From Intrasporangium oryzae NRRL B-24470 (GTDB lineage Bacteria; Actinomycetota; Actinomycetes; Actinomycetales; Dermatophilaceae), in contig NZ_AWSA01000016.1 in the NCBI RefSeq assembly GCF_000576595.1, positions 33,754-97,753 of the forward strand: a DNA stretch of 64,000 bases, in the 5' to 3' direction. The translations under genes and the position numbers were made by a program. Position 1 is the first letter of the stretch; every line of letters starts with the position of its first letter. The notes below the pieces were generated by a model. It saw only the letters and a list, made by a program, of their open reading frames with translations, made no database searches and was not told where the DNA came from. Of the stretch, positions 1 through 11,855 are shown one piece after another.

Positions 1-1
1 C

Positions 2-1948
2 CTCGGGGAGACGCTGCTCCCCAAACGGCTCGCGCTGCCGATCTTCGCGAGTGACGCGCTCTCCTCCGTCGCGTACGCACCCGACGAGATCCTCCTCATG
101 CTCGGTCTCGCCGGCGGCGCCTTCGTCGCGACGCACAGCTGGCAGATCACGATCGCCGTCGTCTTCGTCATGGTCGTCGTCGTCGCCTCCTACCGGCAGA
201 ACGTCCACGCCTACCCCTCCGGCGGCGGCGACTACGAGGTCGCGACCGTCAACCTCGGGCCCAAAGCGGGGCTCACCGTCGCGAGCGCCCTGCTCGTCGA
301 CTACGTCCTCACGGTCGCCGTGTCGATCTCCTCGGGCGTCCAGAACGCCGCGACCGTCCTCGGCTTCGTCCGGGGGCACGAGGTCATCGTCGCGGTGGCG
401 CTCATCGCGTTCCTCACGGCGATGAACCTCCGCGGGGTGCGCGAGTCGGGCAAGGCCTTCGCCGTCCCCGTCTACGCGTTCATGCTCGCCATCATCGGGA
501 TGGGCCTCTTCGGCTTCGTCCAGCACTTCACCGGCACGCTGACGCCCGCAGAGAGCGCCTCGCTCACCCTCGTGCCCGAGGGCGGCCAGGACGTCACCGG
601 CCTCGCCGCGGCGTTCCTACTTCTGCGCGCCTTCTCGTCCGGCTGCGCGGCCCTCACCGGGGTCGAGGCGATCTCCAACGGCGTGCCGGCGTTCCGCAAG
701 CCGAAGAGCGACAACGCGGCGATGACCCTGCTGCTCATGGGGACGCTGTCGATCACGATGCTCGGCTCGATCATCGCCCTCAGCCAGTGGACCGGCATCA
801 AGATCGCCGACAACCCCGCCACCCAGCTGCTCCGCGACGGCACGCCCGTCGGCGAGAGCTACGTCCAGCACACCGCGATCGGCCAGCTCGCCGAGTCGGT
901 CTTCGCCAACTTCCCGGTGGGCGTCGTCTTCGTGTCGATCGTCACGGGCCTGATCCTCGTCCTCGCGGCCAACACCGCCTTCAACGGCTTCCCCGTGCTC
1001 GGGTCGATCCTCGCCCGCGACGGCTACCTGCCGCGCCAGCTGCACACGCGTGGAGACCGGCTCGCCTTCTCCAACGGCATCCTCATCCTCGCCGGCGCGG
1101 CGATCGTCCTCGTCATCGTCTTCAAGGCGGAGGTCACCGCCCTCATCCAGCTCTACATCGTGGGTGTCTTCGTGTCGTTCACGACGAGCCAGGTCGGCAT
1201 GGTCCGGCACTGGACGCGCCACCTGCGGCTCGAGCGCGACGCGAAGGCACGAGCGCGGATGCAGCGCTCACGAGTCATCAACGGTGTCGGTGCGGCCCTG
1301 TCCGCGACCGTCCTCGTCGTCGTGCTCCTGACGAAGTTCCAGGCGGGCGCGAAGTACGCGATCCTCGCGATGATCGTGCTCTTCGTGGTCATGCTCGGGA
1401 TCAAGAAGCACTACAACCGCGTCCGCGACGAGCTCGCCATCGACTGGGACAGCGACAAGCCGATGCTCCCGAGCCACGTCCACGCGATCGTCTGCGTGTC
1501 CAAGATCCACAAGCCGACGATGCGCGCGCTGTCCTACGCCAGGGCGAGCCGCCCGTCGTTCCTCGAGGCCGTCACCGTCGACGTCGACCCGGAGGAGACC
1601 CAGGCGCTGCTGCTCGACTGGGACCGCCACCACATTCCGGTGCCGCTCAAGGTCCTCGCCTCGCCGTACCGGCAGATCACGCGCCCGATTCTCGACTACG
1701 TCCGCTCGATCCGGAGCGGCAACCCGCGCGACGTCGTCACCGTCTACCTCCCGGAGTACGTCCTCGGGAAGTGGTGGGAGCAGGTGCTGCACAACCAGAG
1801 CGCGCTCCGCCTCAAGGCTCGACTCCTCTTCACCCCGGGCGTCATGGTCGTCAGCGTCCCCTGGCAGCTCGCGTCGTCGCAGGGCGCCGAGAAGGACTGG
1901 ATCGACGAGCCACCGGTCAGCGGGTCGGTCCGGGGCGGGGCCCTGTGA
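2..1948 (+). CDS. APC-family amino acid permease, 5' partial
   Basis: Integral membrane permease of the amino acid-polyamine-organocation superfamily. The frame is open from base 2, so the N-terminus lies outside the window; 648 residues are visible. The first visible residues contain the LPIFASDALSSVAYAPDE stretch, typical of TM1 of this APC subgroup. About eleven or twelve hydrophobic segments cover roughly the first 430 residues, followed by a soluble C-terminal domain of about 165 residues starting near MLPSHVHAIV, which resembles the cytoplasmic tails of this subgroup. The substrate cannot be read from the sequence. Its stop codon overlaps the GTG start of the RNA methyltransferase by 4 nt, so the two are probably cotranscribed and translationally coupled. 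Confidence 0.9.
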   Translation, partial: LGETLLPKRLALPIFASDALSSVAYAPDEILLMLGLAGGAFVATHSWQITIAVVFVMVVVVASYRQNVHAYPSGGGDYEVATVNLGPKAGLTVASALLVDYVLTVAVSISSGVQNAATVLGFVRGHEVIVAVALIAFLTAMNLRGVRESGKAFAVPVYAFMLAIIGMGLFGFVQHFTGTLTPAESASLTLVPEGGQDVTGLAAAFLLLRAFSSGCAALTGVEAISNGVPAFRKPKSDNAAMTLLLMGTLSITMLGSIIALSQWTGIKIADNPATQLLRDGTPVGESYVQHTAIGQLAESVFANFPVGVVFVSIVTGLILVLAANTAFNGFPVLGSILARDGYLPRQLHTRGDRLAFSNGILILAGAAIVLVIVFKAEVTALIQLYIVGVFVSFTTSQVGMVRHWTRHLRLERDAKARARMQRSRVINGVGAALSATVLVVVLLTKFQAGAKYAILAMIVLFVVMLGIKKHYNRVRDELAIDWDSDKPMLPSHVHAIVCVSKIHKPTMRALSYARASRPSFLEAVTVDVDPEETQALLLDWDRHHIPVPLKVLASPYRQITRPILDYVRSIRSGNPRDVVTVYLPEYVLGKWWEQVLHNQSALRLKARLLFTPGVMVVSVPWQLASSQGAEKDWIDEPPVSGSVRGGAL

Positions 1949-3288
1949 CCACCGGTCCGACGTCCGGCGGACGCCGGTCGCGCACCGGTACACCACCTGG
2001 CGACGCTCCCCGCCGCACGTCGCCCGCTCCCCACGGACGGCGGCCACGGGAGAAGGCAGCCGGCGGGGAGTCCCTCGTCGGGTCCGAGTGGACCGTCGAG
2101 GTCGGGCCCATCGCCCACGGCGGGCACTGCGTGGCCCGTCACGAGGGCCAGGTGCTCTTCGTCCGTCACGCCCTGCCGGGGGAGACGGTGGTCGCGCGCG
2201 TCACGGAGGGGCGGGTCGGCGACCGGTTCGTGCGCGCCGACGCGGTGTCGGTGCTCTCGGCCTCGCCCGAGCGTGTGACGCCGCCCTGCCCGTATGCCGC
2301 CCCCGGCCTCTGCGGGGGATGCGACTTCCAGCACGTCTCCCTCCCGTACCAGCGTCAGCTCAAGGCGTCAGTCGTGCGCGAGCAGTTCTCGCGGCTTGCG
2401 GGCCTCGACGTCGACCCGGCGGTCCGGGCCGTTCCGGGTGACACCGACGGCCTGCGCTGGCGCACGCGCGTCGAGTTCGCCGTGGACCAGGACGGTCGGG
2501 CCGGGCTGCGCGCCCACCGCTCGCGCGCGATCATCCCGGTCGACGACTGCCTCATCGCGACCCACGGCGTCATCGACTCGGGCGTGCTCGACACCGAGTG
2601 GACCGGCGTGGAGTCCGTCGATGTCGTCGACGCGGCCCACCCCGAGGAGCCGGTCCTCGTGCCGGTCCCCGGGCCGGAGGGCTCCGACGGTTCCGGGGGA
2701 CTCGTCGGCGAGCTCGTCACCGACGGCGACTGGTCAGGGGAGTACGTCGTCGCGGCACGTGGGTTCTGGCAGGTGCACCCCGGCGCCGCGAGCACGTTCC
2801 TCTCTCGCGTCACGGCGCTGCTCGGTGCCGAGCCCGGCGACCGGGTGCTCGACCTGTATGCCGGGTCGGGCCTGTTCACGGTGCGCCTCGGCGAGCTCGT
2901 GGCGCCGGGCGGCTTCGTGCTGGGAGTCGAGGGCGACGCACGAGCCGTCGACAACGGCACCCGCAACACCGAGCACCTCGACAACGTCGAATGGCGGGCC
3001 AACCGTGTCGACCGTGAGGTCCGCTCGCTCGTCGACCAGCAGATCACGGCCGATCTCGTCGTCCTCGACCCCCCGCGAACCGGCGCCGGCAAGGACGTCA
3101 TGGCACTCGTTGCCGCGCTCGGGCCCCGCCGCGTCGTCTACGTCGCCTGCGACCCGGCGGCGCTCGCCCGCGACGTCAGGGCGGCGTCCGAGCACGGATA
3201 CCGCCTCGCCTCGCTCGAGGCCTGGGACGCCTTTCCCATGACGCACCACGTCGAGAGCATCGCAGTGCTCGAGCCCGCTTCGGAATGA
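1945..3288 (+). CDS. TRAM-domain class I SAM-dependent RNA methyltransferase (TrmA/RlmD family)
   Basis: Probable tRNA/rRNA uracil-C5 methyltransferase of 447 residues. After a basic, probably disordered N-terminus (about 1-45) comes a TRAM RNA-binding domain (about 48-108). Cysteines C115, C123, C126 and C202 match the four ligands of the [4Fe-4S] cluster of RlmD-type enzymes. The SAM-binding motif VLDLYAGSGLFT is at about 301-312, DPPRTG follows, and the catalytic cysteine is C402 in YVACDPAALARD. The GTG start overlaps the permease stop (GTGA). Family membership is firm; whether it modifies tRNA U54 or an rRNA uracil cannot be told from the sequence. Confidence 0.9.
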   Translation: MTTGPTSGGRRSRTGTPPGDAPRRTSPAPHGRRPREKAAGGESLVGSEWTVEVGPIAHGGHCVARHEGQVLFVRHALPGETVVARVTEGRVGDRFVRADAVSVLSASPERVTPPCPYAAPGLCGGCDFQHVSLPYQRQLKASVVREQFSRLAGLDVDPAVRAVPGDTDGLRWRTRVEFAVDQDGRAGLRAHRSRAIIPVDDCLIATHGVIDSGVLDTEWTGVESVDVVDAAHPEEPVLVPVPGPEGSDGSGGLVGELVTDGDWSGEYVVAARGFWQVHPGAASTFLSRVTALLGAEPGDRVLDLYAGSGLFTVRLGELVAPGGFVLGVEGDARAVDNGTRNTEHLDNVEWRANRVDREVRSLVDQQITADLVVLDPPRTGAGKDVMALVAALGPRRVVYVACDPAALARDVRAASEHGYRLASLEAWDAFPMTHHVESIAVLEPASE

Positions 3289-3604
3289 CGCCGCGACGCA
3301 CGGGGGAACGCGCCGCTGAGCAGGGATGGCCCCTGGCCCTGTGCACGTCACGGGGTGCGTCCTGCTGCTCATGCCGACGAGCCACATCGTCTACCTAACG
3401 CTGCTCGTCCCCATCGTCTGGGACCGGCTCGCGCGTGTCCTGGCCGGTGGCGCGCGGCGAGCGGACGTCCTCCTCCTCGGAGCCGCCGGCGTCTGGTGGG
3501 CTCTGGCGATGCGGCCGTGAGGCGGCAGCGTGACGCGGACACGGTCATCTCCGCGCCCGGTGCGTGACGCGCACGCCATCGGCCGTCCCGCCCTCCGGGA
3601 CGGC
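3289..3604. other. 316-nt convergent intergenic region with a possible gene remnant
   Basis: This separates two convergent genes. It holds a short plus-strand frame (3326-3520) whose translation is hydrophobic (MPTSHIVYLTLLVPIVWD), unlike the Arg-rich shadow frames around it. It has no convincing ribosome-binding site. It could be the decayed C-terminal end of a membrane glycosyltransferase or may be chance. I see no strong terminator hairpin here. Confidence 0.3.
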
Positions 3605-4507
3605 TCACTGCACCTGAGGGTCGTCGCCGGAGCGGGGCGGGACATCCATTCCACGCGGCGCCGTGAGGCTGCGCCGGAAGCCGAACTCTGCCCGCGCCGT
3701 GGCGACGTCGAACCCGGGGAGATCGCGCTCGACGAGGTCGAACGTCTCCTCGGCCAGGGCGCAGACCTCGTCGACCGCGGCCCGGGGTGGAGCGGCGAGG
3801 AGCCGCCGAACCCGAGACACGAGGTCCGGGGGAGTCGTGGCGAGCAGGCCTGCCTCCCAGTCGAGCCACTTGTGGAAGGGGTGCGGCGCATAGACCCGGT
3901 TGAGGCCGAAGAGCGCGTCGAGGAGCCGCTGCACGTTCTCCACGAGGTCACTGTGGAGGAGCAGGACGTCGTCGCGGGCGACGAGCATCTCGAGCCGGTC
4001 GCGGGGGCGCAGTGCCAGGCCCTTGCCGACCATGGCCAGCGCCAACGCGGTCGGGTACTCCGTGCAGCGGGCGCGCCACGCGTCGATGAGCGCTGCACCG
4101 TGCAGGGCCCGCCCGTGGAGCAGCGCCGTGACGCGGACCTGCAGCTCGGGCTCGACGTCCGCACGGAGCAGGACGGCATCGAGATACCCGTCGATCGTCG
4201 AGGTGAGGAAGCCGCTCGTGTCGATCTTGACGCCGTCCACGGCATACCCGTCGGCCCACTCGTTCTCGTCGACCTCGGCGTACACCCGGGTCCAGCCGGC
4301 GCCCTCGACCGCCGCGACCCGGTCGTCCTCGCTCGGTGGCACCGACCAGTAGACGTCGAGCTCGACGTCGGAGAAGGCGTCCGCGAGCCCTCGCGCGACG
4401 GAGCCGGCGACGAGGACGGCGGCCACCTTCGGGTGTGAGACGTATGCCGCGGCAGCGCGCTCGGCGATCGCGAGGCGGTGCGTGACGGGATCGGCGATGT
4501 GGGTCAC
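3605..4507 (-). CDS. nucleotidyltransferase-fold domain protein
   Basis: 300 residues. Near the N-terminus is GSVARGLADAFSDVELDV, which matches the GS(x)nDxD core of the polymerase-beta nucleotidyltransferase fold, although the first acidic residue is in SDVELD rather than a textbook SDxD. The rest is alpha-helical with no second recognised domain. Related proteins are often annotated as DUF4037 or aminoglycoside adenylyltransferase-like, but nothing here supports a resistance role. The GTG start has TAGACA on the minus strand 7-12 nt upstream and no Shine-Dalgarno, which suggests leaderless expression. Substrate unknown. Confidence 0.75.
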   Translation of the reverse strand: MTHIADPVTHRLAIAERAAAAYVSHPKVAAVLVAGSVARGLADAFSDVELDVYWSVPPSEDDRVAAVEGAGWTRVYAEVDENEWADGYAVDGVKIDTSGFLTSTIDGYLDAVLLRADVEPELQVRVTALLHGRALHGAALIDAWRARCTEYPTALALAMVGKGLALRPRDRLEMLVARDDVLLLHSDLVENVQRLLDALFGLNRVYAPHPFHKWLDWEAGLLATTPPDLVSRVRRLLAAPPRAAVDEVCALAEETFDLVERDLPGFDVATARAEFGFRRSLTAPRGMDVPPRSGDDPQVQ

Positions 4508-4906
4508 CGTGACTGTCTAGCAGGCTGGCGGCCCGCTGCGGGCGACGTTCGGCGTGCTGGTGTCGCAGCGGGGCACGGGCCGGGCCGACGGCGGCACGCG
4601 GCCCGGCGGCATACGGAGTGCAAGGAGGCGGCTGGTACGGTCCGGCGCGCGGGGGAGCCGACCACGGAAGGGCCAGTCCGGGCCGGAGTGGTCCGCCGAG
4701 CAGCGCCGTCTCGCGCTCGTCCTCCACCGTGCGCCACGGGATCTGGTGGTCCGGCGACGAGCCCATCCGCACGGCCCGAGTCCGACCTGTGGCGGCCCTG
4801 CCGCGGGAGGCTGACAATGGCCGGGGTGGTGTGGTTAGATATCTTGACATCAAGATAGTTTGATCGAGACACAGTCGTCGAGAAGCGTTGCTGGAAGGAG
4901 CCCGTC
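4508..4906. other. 399-nt intergenic region between divergent genes
   Basis: Control region between the nucleotidyltransferase gene (minus) and aconitase (plus). The 3' end carries the aconitase promoter, operator and ribosome-binding site. The remaining ~300 nt are GC-rich; overlapping short frames in it have no ribosome-binding site and look like chance. One GGCATAC motif lies at 4608. Confidence 0.5.
4840..4857 (+). promoter_or_regulatory. perfect 18-bp palindromic operator upstream of aconitase
   Basis: TATCTTGACATCAAGATA consists of two perfect 8-bp arms around a CA spacer. It is conspicuously AT-rich in this GC-rich DNA. It ends 49 nt before the aconitase start and overlaps a plausible -10 (TAGATA, 4836-4841), so a bound protein would occlude the promoter. 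The shape suits a winged-helix MarR-type or TetR-type dimer. Streptomyces TamR (MarR family) is known to act on aconitase genes; identity with its site is inference. Confidence 0.7.
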
Positions 4907-7726
<2,820 letters not shown>

Positions 7727-7744
7727 GCCCGCACGCGTCGCCCA

Positions 7745-7787
7745 CGACGGGGCCCCGCACACCGCAGTCGGTGTGCGGGGCCCGTCG
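7745..7787 (+). terminator. strong terminator hairpin after acnA
   Basis: Two arms of 12 and 7 bp, separated by one bulged G, around a CAGT loop (for example CCCCGCACACCG paired with CGGTGTGCGGGG). It begins 19 nt after the aconitase stop. It lacks a long T tract, as is common in actinobacteria. Confidence 0.85.
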
Positions 7788-7862
7788 CGTCCCCGGGACC
7801 CTCGTCGTATGCCGCCGGCGCCCGTCCGCGGGGCCGTTTCGGGTGCTCGGGACGGGGATGGC

Positions 7863-9041
7863 ATGCTCGTCCGCGTGACTGAGCGACACGTGACCCTGAC
7901 GCTGTGGGAGCAGGACCTCGCGTGGTCCCCGACCGACCCCGTGGCCTACGCCGACGTCCATGTCGACGGCGCTCCGGAGATGGCGTACCTGGGCCGCCGC
8001 TGGGAGTCCCCGGTCGTGTCGTCCGCCTTCGCGGCGACCGAGCTCATCCCGTCATGGAACGCCCGGACCCCCGCGGGGTCGTGGCTGCTCGTCGAGGCCA
8101 GGGTCGGCGGCGCCGACGGCTGGACGCCGTGGGTCGTCATGGCGCGCTGGACCGAGGGGGACCCCGAGGGCGACGGCTCCATCACCCGCACGACGGTCCC
8201 GGACCAGAAGCACGAGGTCGGGCACGTCGCGACCGACTCGTTCGTCGCATCGGCGCTGCACCCCTTCACGCAGTGGCAGCTGCGGCTGACCGGGTTCGTG
8301 CCGGCCCGAGAGGGTGACGCCGGGTCCGCGCCCGGGTGGCCCGAGGTGACGCTCGTGGCGGCGGCCGTGTCGGCCATGGAGATCGAGCCGGGGGAGCCCA
8401 CCAGCCGGCCGGCTCTTCCGGGCGGATGCGAGATCGCGGTGCCGCCGCTGTCCCAACGCCGCCATGTCGACACCTTCCCGGAGTGGGACAACGGCGGCCA
8501 GTCGTGGTGCTCCCCGACGTCGACGACGATGCTTCTCGCCCACTGGGGTGTCGCGCCCGACGCCGACGAGTCGGCCTGGGTCGGGCACGACATCGATCCC
8601 GCGGTCGTCCACGCCGTCCGCCGGGTCTTCGACCGCGACTACGGCGCCGCGGGCAACTGGGCGTTCAACACGGCCTACGCAGGCACACGAGGCCTGCGGG
8701 CCTACGTGACGCGCCTGCGGGACCTCACCGAGGCCGAGGCGTTCGTCGCGGCCGGTGTGCCGCTCGTCGTGTCGGTGAGCTTCACGGCCGACGAGCTCGA
8801 CGGCGCGGGCTACGACACGCGCGGCCACCTGCTGACGATCATCGGGTTCACCGAGGACGGCGACGTCGTCTCCAACGACCCGAACTCCCACCAGATCGCG
8901 AGCAACGAGCAGGTCCGGGCCGTCTTCCGGCGCGACCAGTTCGAGCGCGTCTGGCTCGGGCGCGACGGGGGGCTCGCCTACGTCATGCACCCGCGCGACG
9001 TCCCACTGCCCCCGGCGCCGCTCGAGGCGAACTGGTCCTGA
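7863..9041 (+). CDS. C39-like peptidase, non-exported paralogue
   Basis: 392 residues; a papain-fold cysteine peptidase of the C39_2 type. A predicted triad is visible: C216 in QSWCSPTS, H322 in RGHLLTI and D339 in NDPNS. The N-terminal ~190 residues are a beta-rich domain shared with the downstream paralogue. No signal peptide is evident. An upstream in-frame GTG at 7773 lies inside the acnA terminator and is unlikely; ATG 7863 and GTG 7875 are both possible. The neighbouring gene (9124-10470) encodes a close paralogue that does carry a Tat signal, pointing to local duplication followed by different targeting. Confidence 0.8.
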   Translation: MLVRVTERHVTLTLWEQDLAWSPTDPVAYADVHVDGAPEMAYLGRRWESPVVSSAFAATELIPSWNARTPAGSWLLVEARVGGADGWTPWVVMARWTEGDPEGDGSITRTTVPDQKHEVGHVATDSFVASALHPFTQWQLRLTGFVPAREGDAGSAPGWPEVTLVAAAVSAMEIEPGEPTSRPALPGGCEIAVPPLSQRRHVDTFPEWDNGGQSWCSPTSTTMLLAHWGVAPDADESAWVGHDIDPAVVHAVRRVFDRDYGAAGNWAFNTAYAGTRGLRAYVTRLRDLTEAEAFVAAGVPLVVSVSFTADELDGAGYDTRGHLLTIIGFTEDGDVVSNDPNSHQIASNEQVRAVFRRDQFERVWLGRDGGLAYVMHPRDVPLPPAPLEANWS

Positions 9042-9123
9042 CCGCAACGGGATTCGGCATGCGGGGCTCGCCTTCTCCGTGTTGACTGTGCGCGCACCGT
9101 CACTCACACACCGAGGAGCAGCA

Positions 9124-10470
9124 TTGCCCAGTCGTTCCGTCCTCAGCGGCGCGGCGGCCCTCCAGCCGTCCCGCCGTACCGTCCTCGCCTCGCTCGCCGG
9201 CGCCGCGGCCCTCGTCGGCTCTGCCGGGGCCTCGCCTGCCCTTGCGAGCTCCGACAAGCAGAAGAAGGGCGCCTCGCCCCGGCGGATCACCCGAACCGCC
9301 TGGGCGGGGGACGCGTTCACCGCAGGGCAGGGCAGCGGCACGACGGTGAGCGCCGCGGGGCTCGCCTTCGCTGCGGCCACGTCGACCCGGGACTACGCGG
9401 ACCCCCACGCCGCCGGTGCGCCGGCGGTCACCTACGAGGTCGCGTCGTGGCGTTCGCCGGTCGTCGCGCCCGGCTTCGGCCTGACCGAGCTCGTCGCCTC
9501 GTGGAACGCCTCGACGCCCGGCCACTCCTGGGTCGAGGTCGTAGTCCGCGGCACGGCCGACGACGGCACCCAGACCGGGTGGTACGTCCTCGGCCGCTGG
9601 GCCGCGTCCGATCCGGCCGCCGGGGGCGCCATCCACCGCACTTCTCTCGGTGGCCAGGCGACGACGTACGCCACCGTCTACACCGACACGCTGGCCACCC
9701 TCAACGGCCACACGCTCACCGACTGGCAGCTCGAGGTCCGGCTGCTGCGGCCCGTCGGCTCGTCGGACGTGCCCACGGTCGCAGCGCTCGGCGCGATGGC
9801 ATCGGCCCTGCCACTCGACCGGACGGTCGCCGTGAGCGCGACCGGGCCGGCCTGCGGCACCACCCTCGCCGTCCCGACCTACTCGCAAGAGGTGCACATC
9901 GGCCACTACCCGCAGTGGGACAACGGCGGCGAGGCCTGGTGCTCGCCGACGTCGACCTCGATGGTCGTGGCCTACTGGGGTGCCGGGCCGAGCGCCGCCG
10001 AGACGGCGTGGGTCGACCCGCCCGTCGACGCGCAGGTCGACTTCACCGCGCGCAACGTCTTCGACTACACCTACAACGGCGCGGGCAACTGGCCCTTCAA
10101 CACCGCGTACGCCGCGACGCGCGGGCTCGACGGGTTCGTCACGCGGCTTCGGACCCTCACGGAGGCGGAGGCGTTCATCGCTGCCGGCATCCCCCTCGTC
10201 GTCTCCGTCTCGTTCAAGAAGGGCGAGCTGACCGGTGCCGGCTACGGCACGAACGGCCACCTCATGGTGATCGTCGGGTTCACCGCGACAGGTGACGTCG
10301 TCGTCAACGACCCGGCATCGCATCTCATCCCGGACGACAACCAGGTCCGCGTCACCTACTTCCGCTCGGAGTTCGAGAACGTCTGGATCCCGCGCACGGG
10401 CGGGATCGCCTACGTCATCCACCCGAAGGACCACCCGCTGCCCGCGGCCCCGGCCGAGGCCAACTGGTGA
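9124..10470 (+). CDS. C39-like peptidase with Tat signal peptide
   Basis: 448 residues, predicted to be secreted folded. The N-terminus has a twin-arginine motif, SRRTVLAS (RR at 17-18), then a hydrophobic Ala/Gly stretch ending in ASPALA, a likely signal peptidase site. The mature part repeats the plan of the preceding gene: a beta-rich N-terminal domain and a C39_2 domain with C273 (EAWCSPTS), H379 (NGHLMVI) and D396 (NDPAS). The TTG start is chosen because GAGGAG (9113-9118) sits 5 nt upstream; GTG starts at 9079 and 9088 lack such a site. The natural substrate is unknown. Confidence 0.82.
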   Translation: MPSRSVLSGAAALQPSRRTVLASLAGAAALVGSAGASPALASSDKQKKGASPRRITRTAWAGDAFTAGQGSGTTVSAAGLAFAAATSTRDYADPHAAGAPAVTYEVASWRSPVVAPGFGLTELVASWNASTPGHSWVEVVVRGTADDGTQTGWYVLGRWAASDPAAGGAIHRTSLGGQATTYATVYTDTLATLNGHTLTDWQLEVRLLRPVGSSDVPTVAALGAMASALPLDRTVAVSATGPACGTTLAVPTYSQEVHIGHYPQWDNGGEAWCSPTSTSMVVAYWGAGPSAAETAWVDPPVDAQVDFTARNVFDYTYNGAGNWPFNTAYAATRGLDGFVTRLRTLTEAEAFIAAGIPLVVSVSFKKGELTGAGYGTNGHLMVIVGFTATGDVVVNDPASHLIPDDNQVRVTYFRSEFENVWIPRTGGIAYVIHPKDHPLPAAPAEANW

Positions 10471-10529
10471 GCGGGCCGACCCGGCGCGACGGCTGACGAC
10501 CCGCGCACGGACGCCGCGCCGTCGCGTCT

Positions 10530-10569
10530 CCGGAGACCGGGCTGCTCAGTCGAGCAGCCCGGTCTCCGG
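10530..10569. terminator. bidirectional terminator between convergent genes
   Basis: A perfect 17-bp stem (CCGGAGACCGGGCTGCT with its complement) around a 6-nt loop. It lies 60 nt after the secreted peptidase gene and overlaps the last codons and stop of the convergent VOC gene, so it can serve both transcripts. Confidence 0.85.
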
Positions 10570-11310
10570 GTTGCGATCGGTGATGCAGTAGGCGGCTCCG
10601 GTGGGGTCGCGCATGACGGTCCAGCGCGGGCTCGTCGGCGGGGCGGGGTCGCGCGTCGCGCCGAGGTGCTCGTGCCGGCGCACCTCGGACTCGCGGTCGT
10701 CGGTGGCGAGGTCGAGATGGGCGCCGACCTCGCCGGTCGCGGACTCGTCGAGCCGCTGGAAGAGGAAACGGAAGGGGATCCCCTCAGGGCGCACGAGGTG
10801 CGAGAACTCGGGGCGGCGCGCAGACCGGCGCAGCGGCCAGCCGGTGAGGTCCGACCAGAAGGAGCACTCGGCCTCGAAGAGGTCAGGCGGGATGTCGAGA
10901 CAGACCTGGTCGACGAGGCTCTCGTGGCCGTAGGTCCAGCGGGTCGGTCCGGGACGGATCTCGTGGTGCTCGGTGACGAAGCAGAAGACGAGCCCGCCCG
11001 GGGACCGCAGCGTGACGTACCCGCCCGGGCCTGCACGATGGGTGACCTTCGCGCCGAGCTCCTCGGCGCGGTGAGCCGCGTCCTCGGGGTCGCGGACGTG
11101 GAGGTCGAGGTGGATCCGGCGCCCGGAGCCGACCTGCTGGACCTTGAGGAAGGGGTTGCCGACCGGGGGGAGGAGCGTCGTGAACTCGAGGTGGTCCCCG
11201 CGAGGCGGCGACACGGCATACCCCGTGGCCCCGGACCAGAAGGCGGTCCCCGCCGCGTGGAGCCCTGGCGGCAGGTCGATGAACGCCGTAACCCAGTGGA
11301 CCGTCGTCAT
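10546..11310 (-). CDS. VOC (glyoxalase/bleomycin-resistance fold) family protein
   Basis: 254 residues made of two consecutive vicinal-oxygen-chelate modules, about 1-120 and 125-250, each with the paired beta-alpha-beta-beta-beta pattern (HLEFTTL and HLDLHVRDPEDA in the first, FSHLVRP and HLDLATDD in the second). These proteins are metal-dependent lyases or dioxygenases or bind small molecules; no specific substrate can be assigned. TAGGCT lies exactly 7-12 nt before the ATG on the coding strand with no Shine-Dalgarno, which suggests a leaderless transcript. Confidence 0.85.
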   Translation of the reverse strand: MTTVHWVTAFIDLPPGLHAAGTAFWSGATGYAVSPPRGDHLEFTTLLPPVGNPFLKVQQVGSGRRIHLDLHVRDPEDAAHRAEELGAKVTHRAGPGGYVTLRSPGGLVFCFVTEHHEIRPGPTRWTYGHESLVDQVCLDIPPDLFEAECSFWSDLTGWPLRRSARRPEFSHLVRPEGIPFRFLFQRLDESATGEVGAHLDLATDDRESEVRRHEHLGATRDPAPPTSPRWTVMRDPTGAAYCITDRNPETGLLD

Positions 11311-11367
11311 GGGCCGAGCCTAGGACCGGTGCGCGGCCCCCGCGCGCAGGCGAGGCAGACTGGGAGC

Positions 11368-11736
11368 ATGTCCGCGCACACGCCCCCCGGCTGGCCGGTC
11401 GGCGTCCCGCCCGCGCACACCCCCGGGTGGGAGGACCGCGCCGTGCTGTGGCTCCTCGACCAGTGCCCGCCCGACTACCGCTCGTATGCCGCGTGGCGGC
11501 GTCACCCGATCGCGCTCGCCTGGCTCGCGGGCCGGCATCTCGACGGTCAGGTCGTCGCGATGCGCGAGGCGTGGCGCGAGGCCCGCGTCGCGATCGGTCC
11601 CCACGTGCCCGCCGAGGCCCTGCCTGAGATCCTCGCCCAGATCGAGGCCGAGGGGATCCGCCTGCTCGCGGCGTCGCGGTCGGCCCGGCTGCTCCACGAG
11701 GCCCTCCAGGGCAAGGTCTTCGCGCCGCGTCTGTGA
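11368..11736 (+). CDS. conserved-looking hypothetical protein upstream of dxs
   Basis: 122 residues, not recognised. The N-terminus is Pro-rich (PPGWPVGVPPAHTPGW), followed by a helical region with Trp and Arg (AWRRHPIALAWLAGRHLDG) and a final long helix ending in GKVFAPRL. No signal peptide or membrane segment. CAGACT lies 7-12 nt before the ATG and there is no ribosome-binding site, so it may be leaderless. Codon use matches its neighbours, which supports it as a real gene. Confidence 0.75.
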   Translation: MSAHTPPGWPVGVPPAHTPGWEDRAVLWLLDQCPPDYRSYAAWRRHPIALAWLAGRHLDGQVVAMREAWREARVAIGPHVPAEALPEILAQIEAEGIRLLAASRSARLLHEALQGKVFAPRL

Positions 11737-11855
11737 GCCCGTCCCACAACGGATGTGACGTTGCCGACGAAGGGCGCGACGCGTGCACGGTTCGGTGGTC
11801 CCCGTCGTTGACCCGTAGACTCGATCGACCCATCTGACGAGAGGACGAGGCAAGC

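Noticed and set aside
3605..4507. Aminoglycoside resistance gene
   Set aside because: The nucleotidyltransferase core is visible, but nothing specific to aminoglycoside enzymes and no mobile context.
4554..4814. Short open frames in the region upstream of aconitase
   Set aside because: Several overlapping frames of similar length with no ribosome-binding site or hydrophobic/domain pattern; typical chance frames in GC-rich DNA.
7773..7862. Upstream GTG start for the first C39-like peptidase
   Set aside because: It lies inside the 3' arm of the aconitase terminator hairpin.
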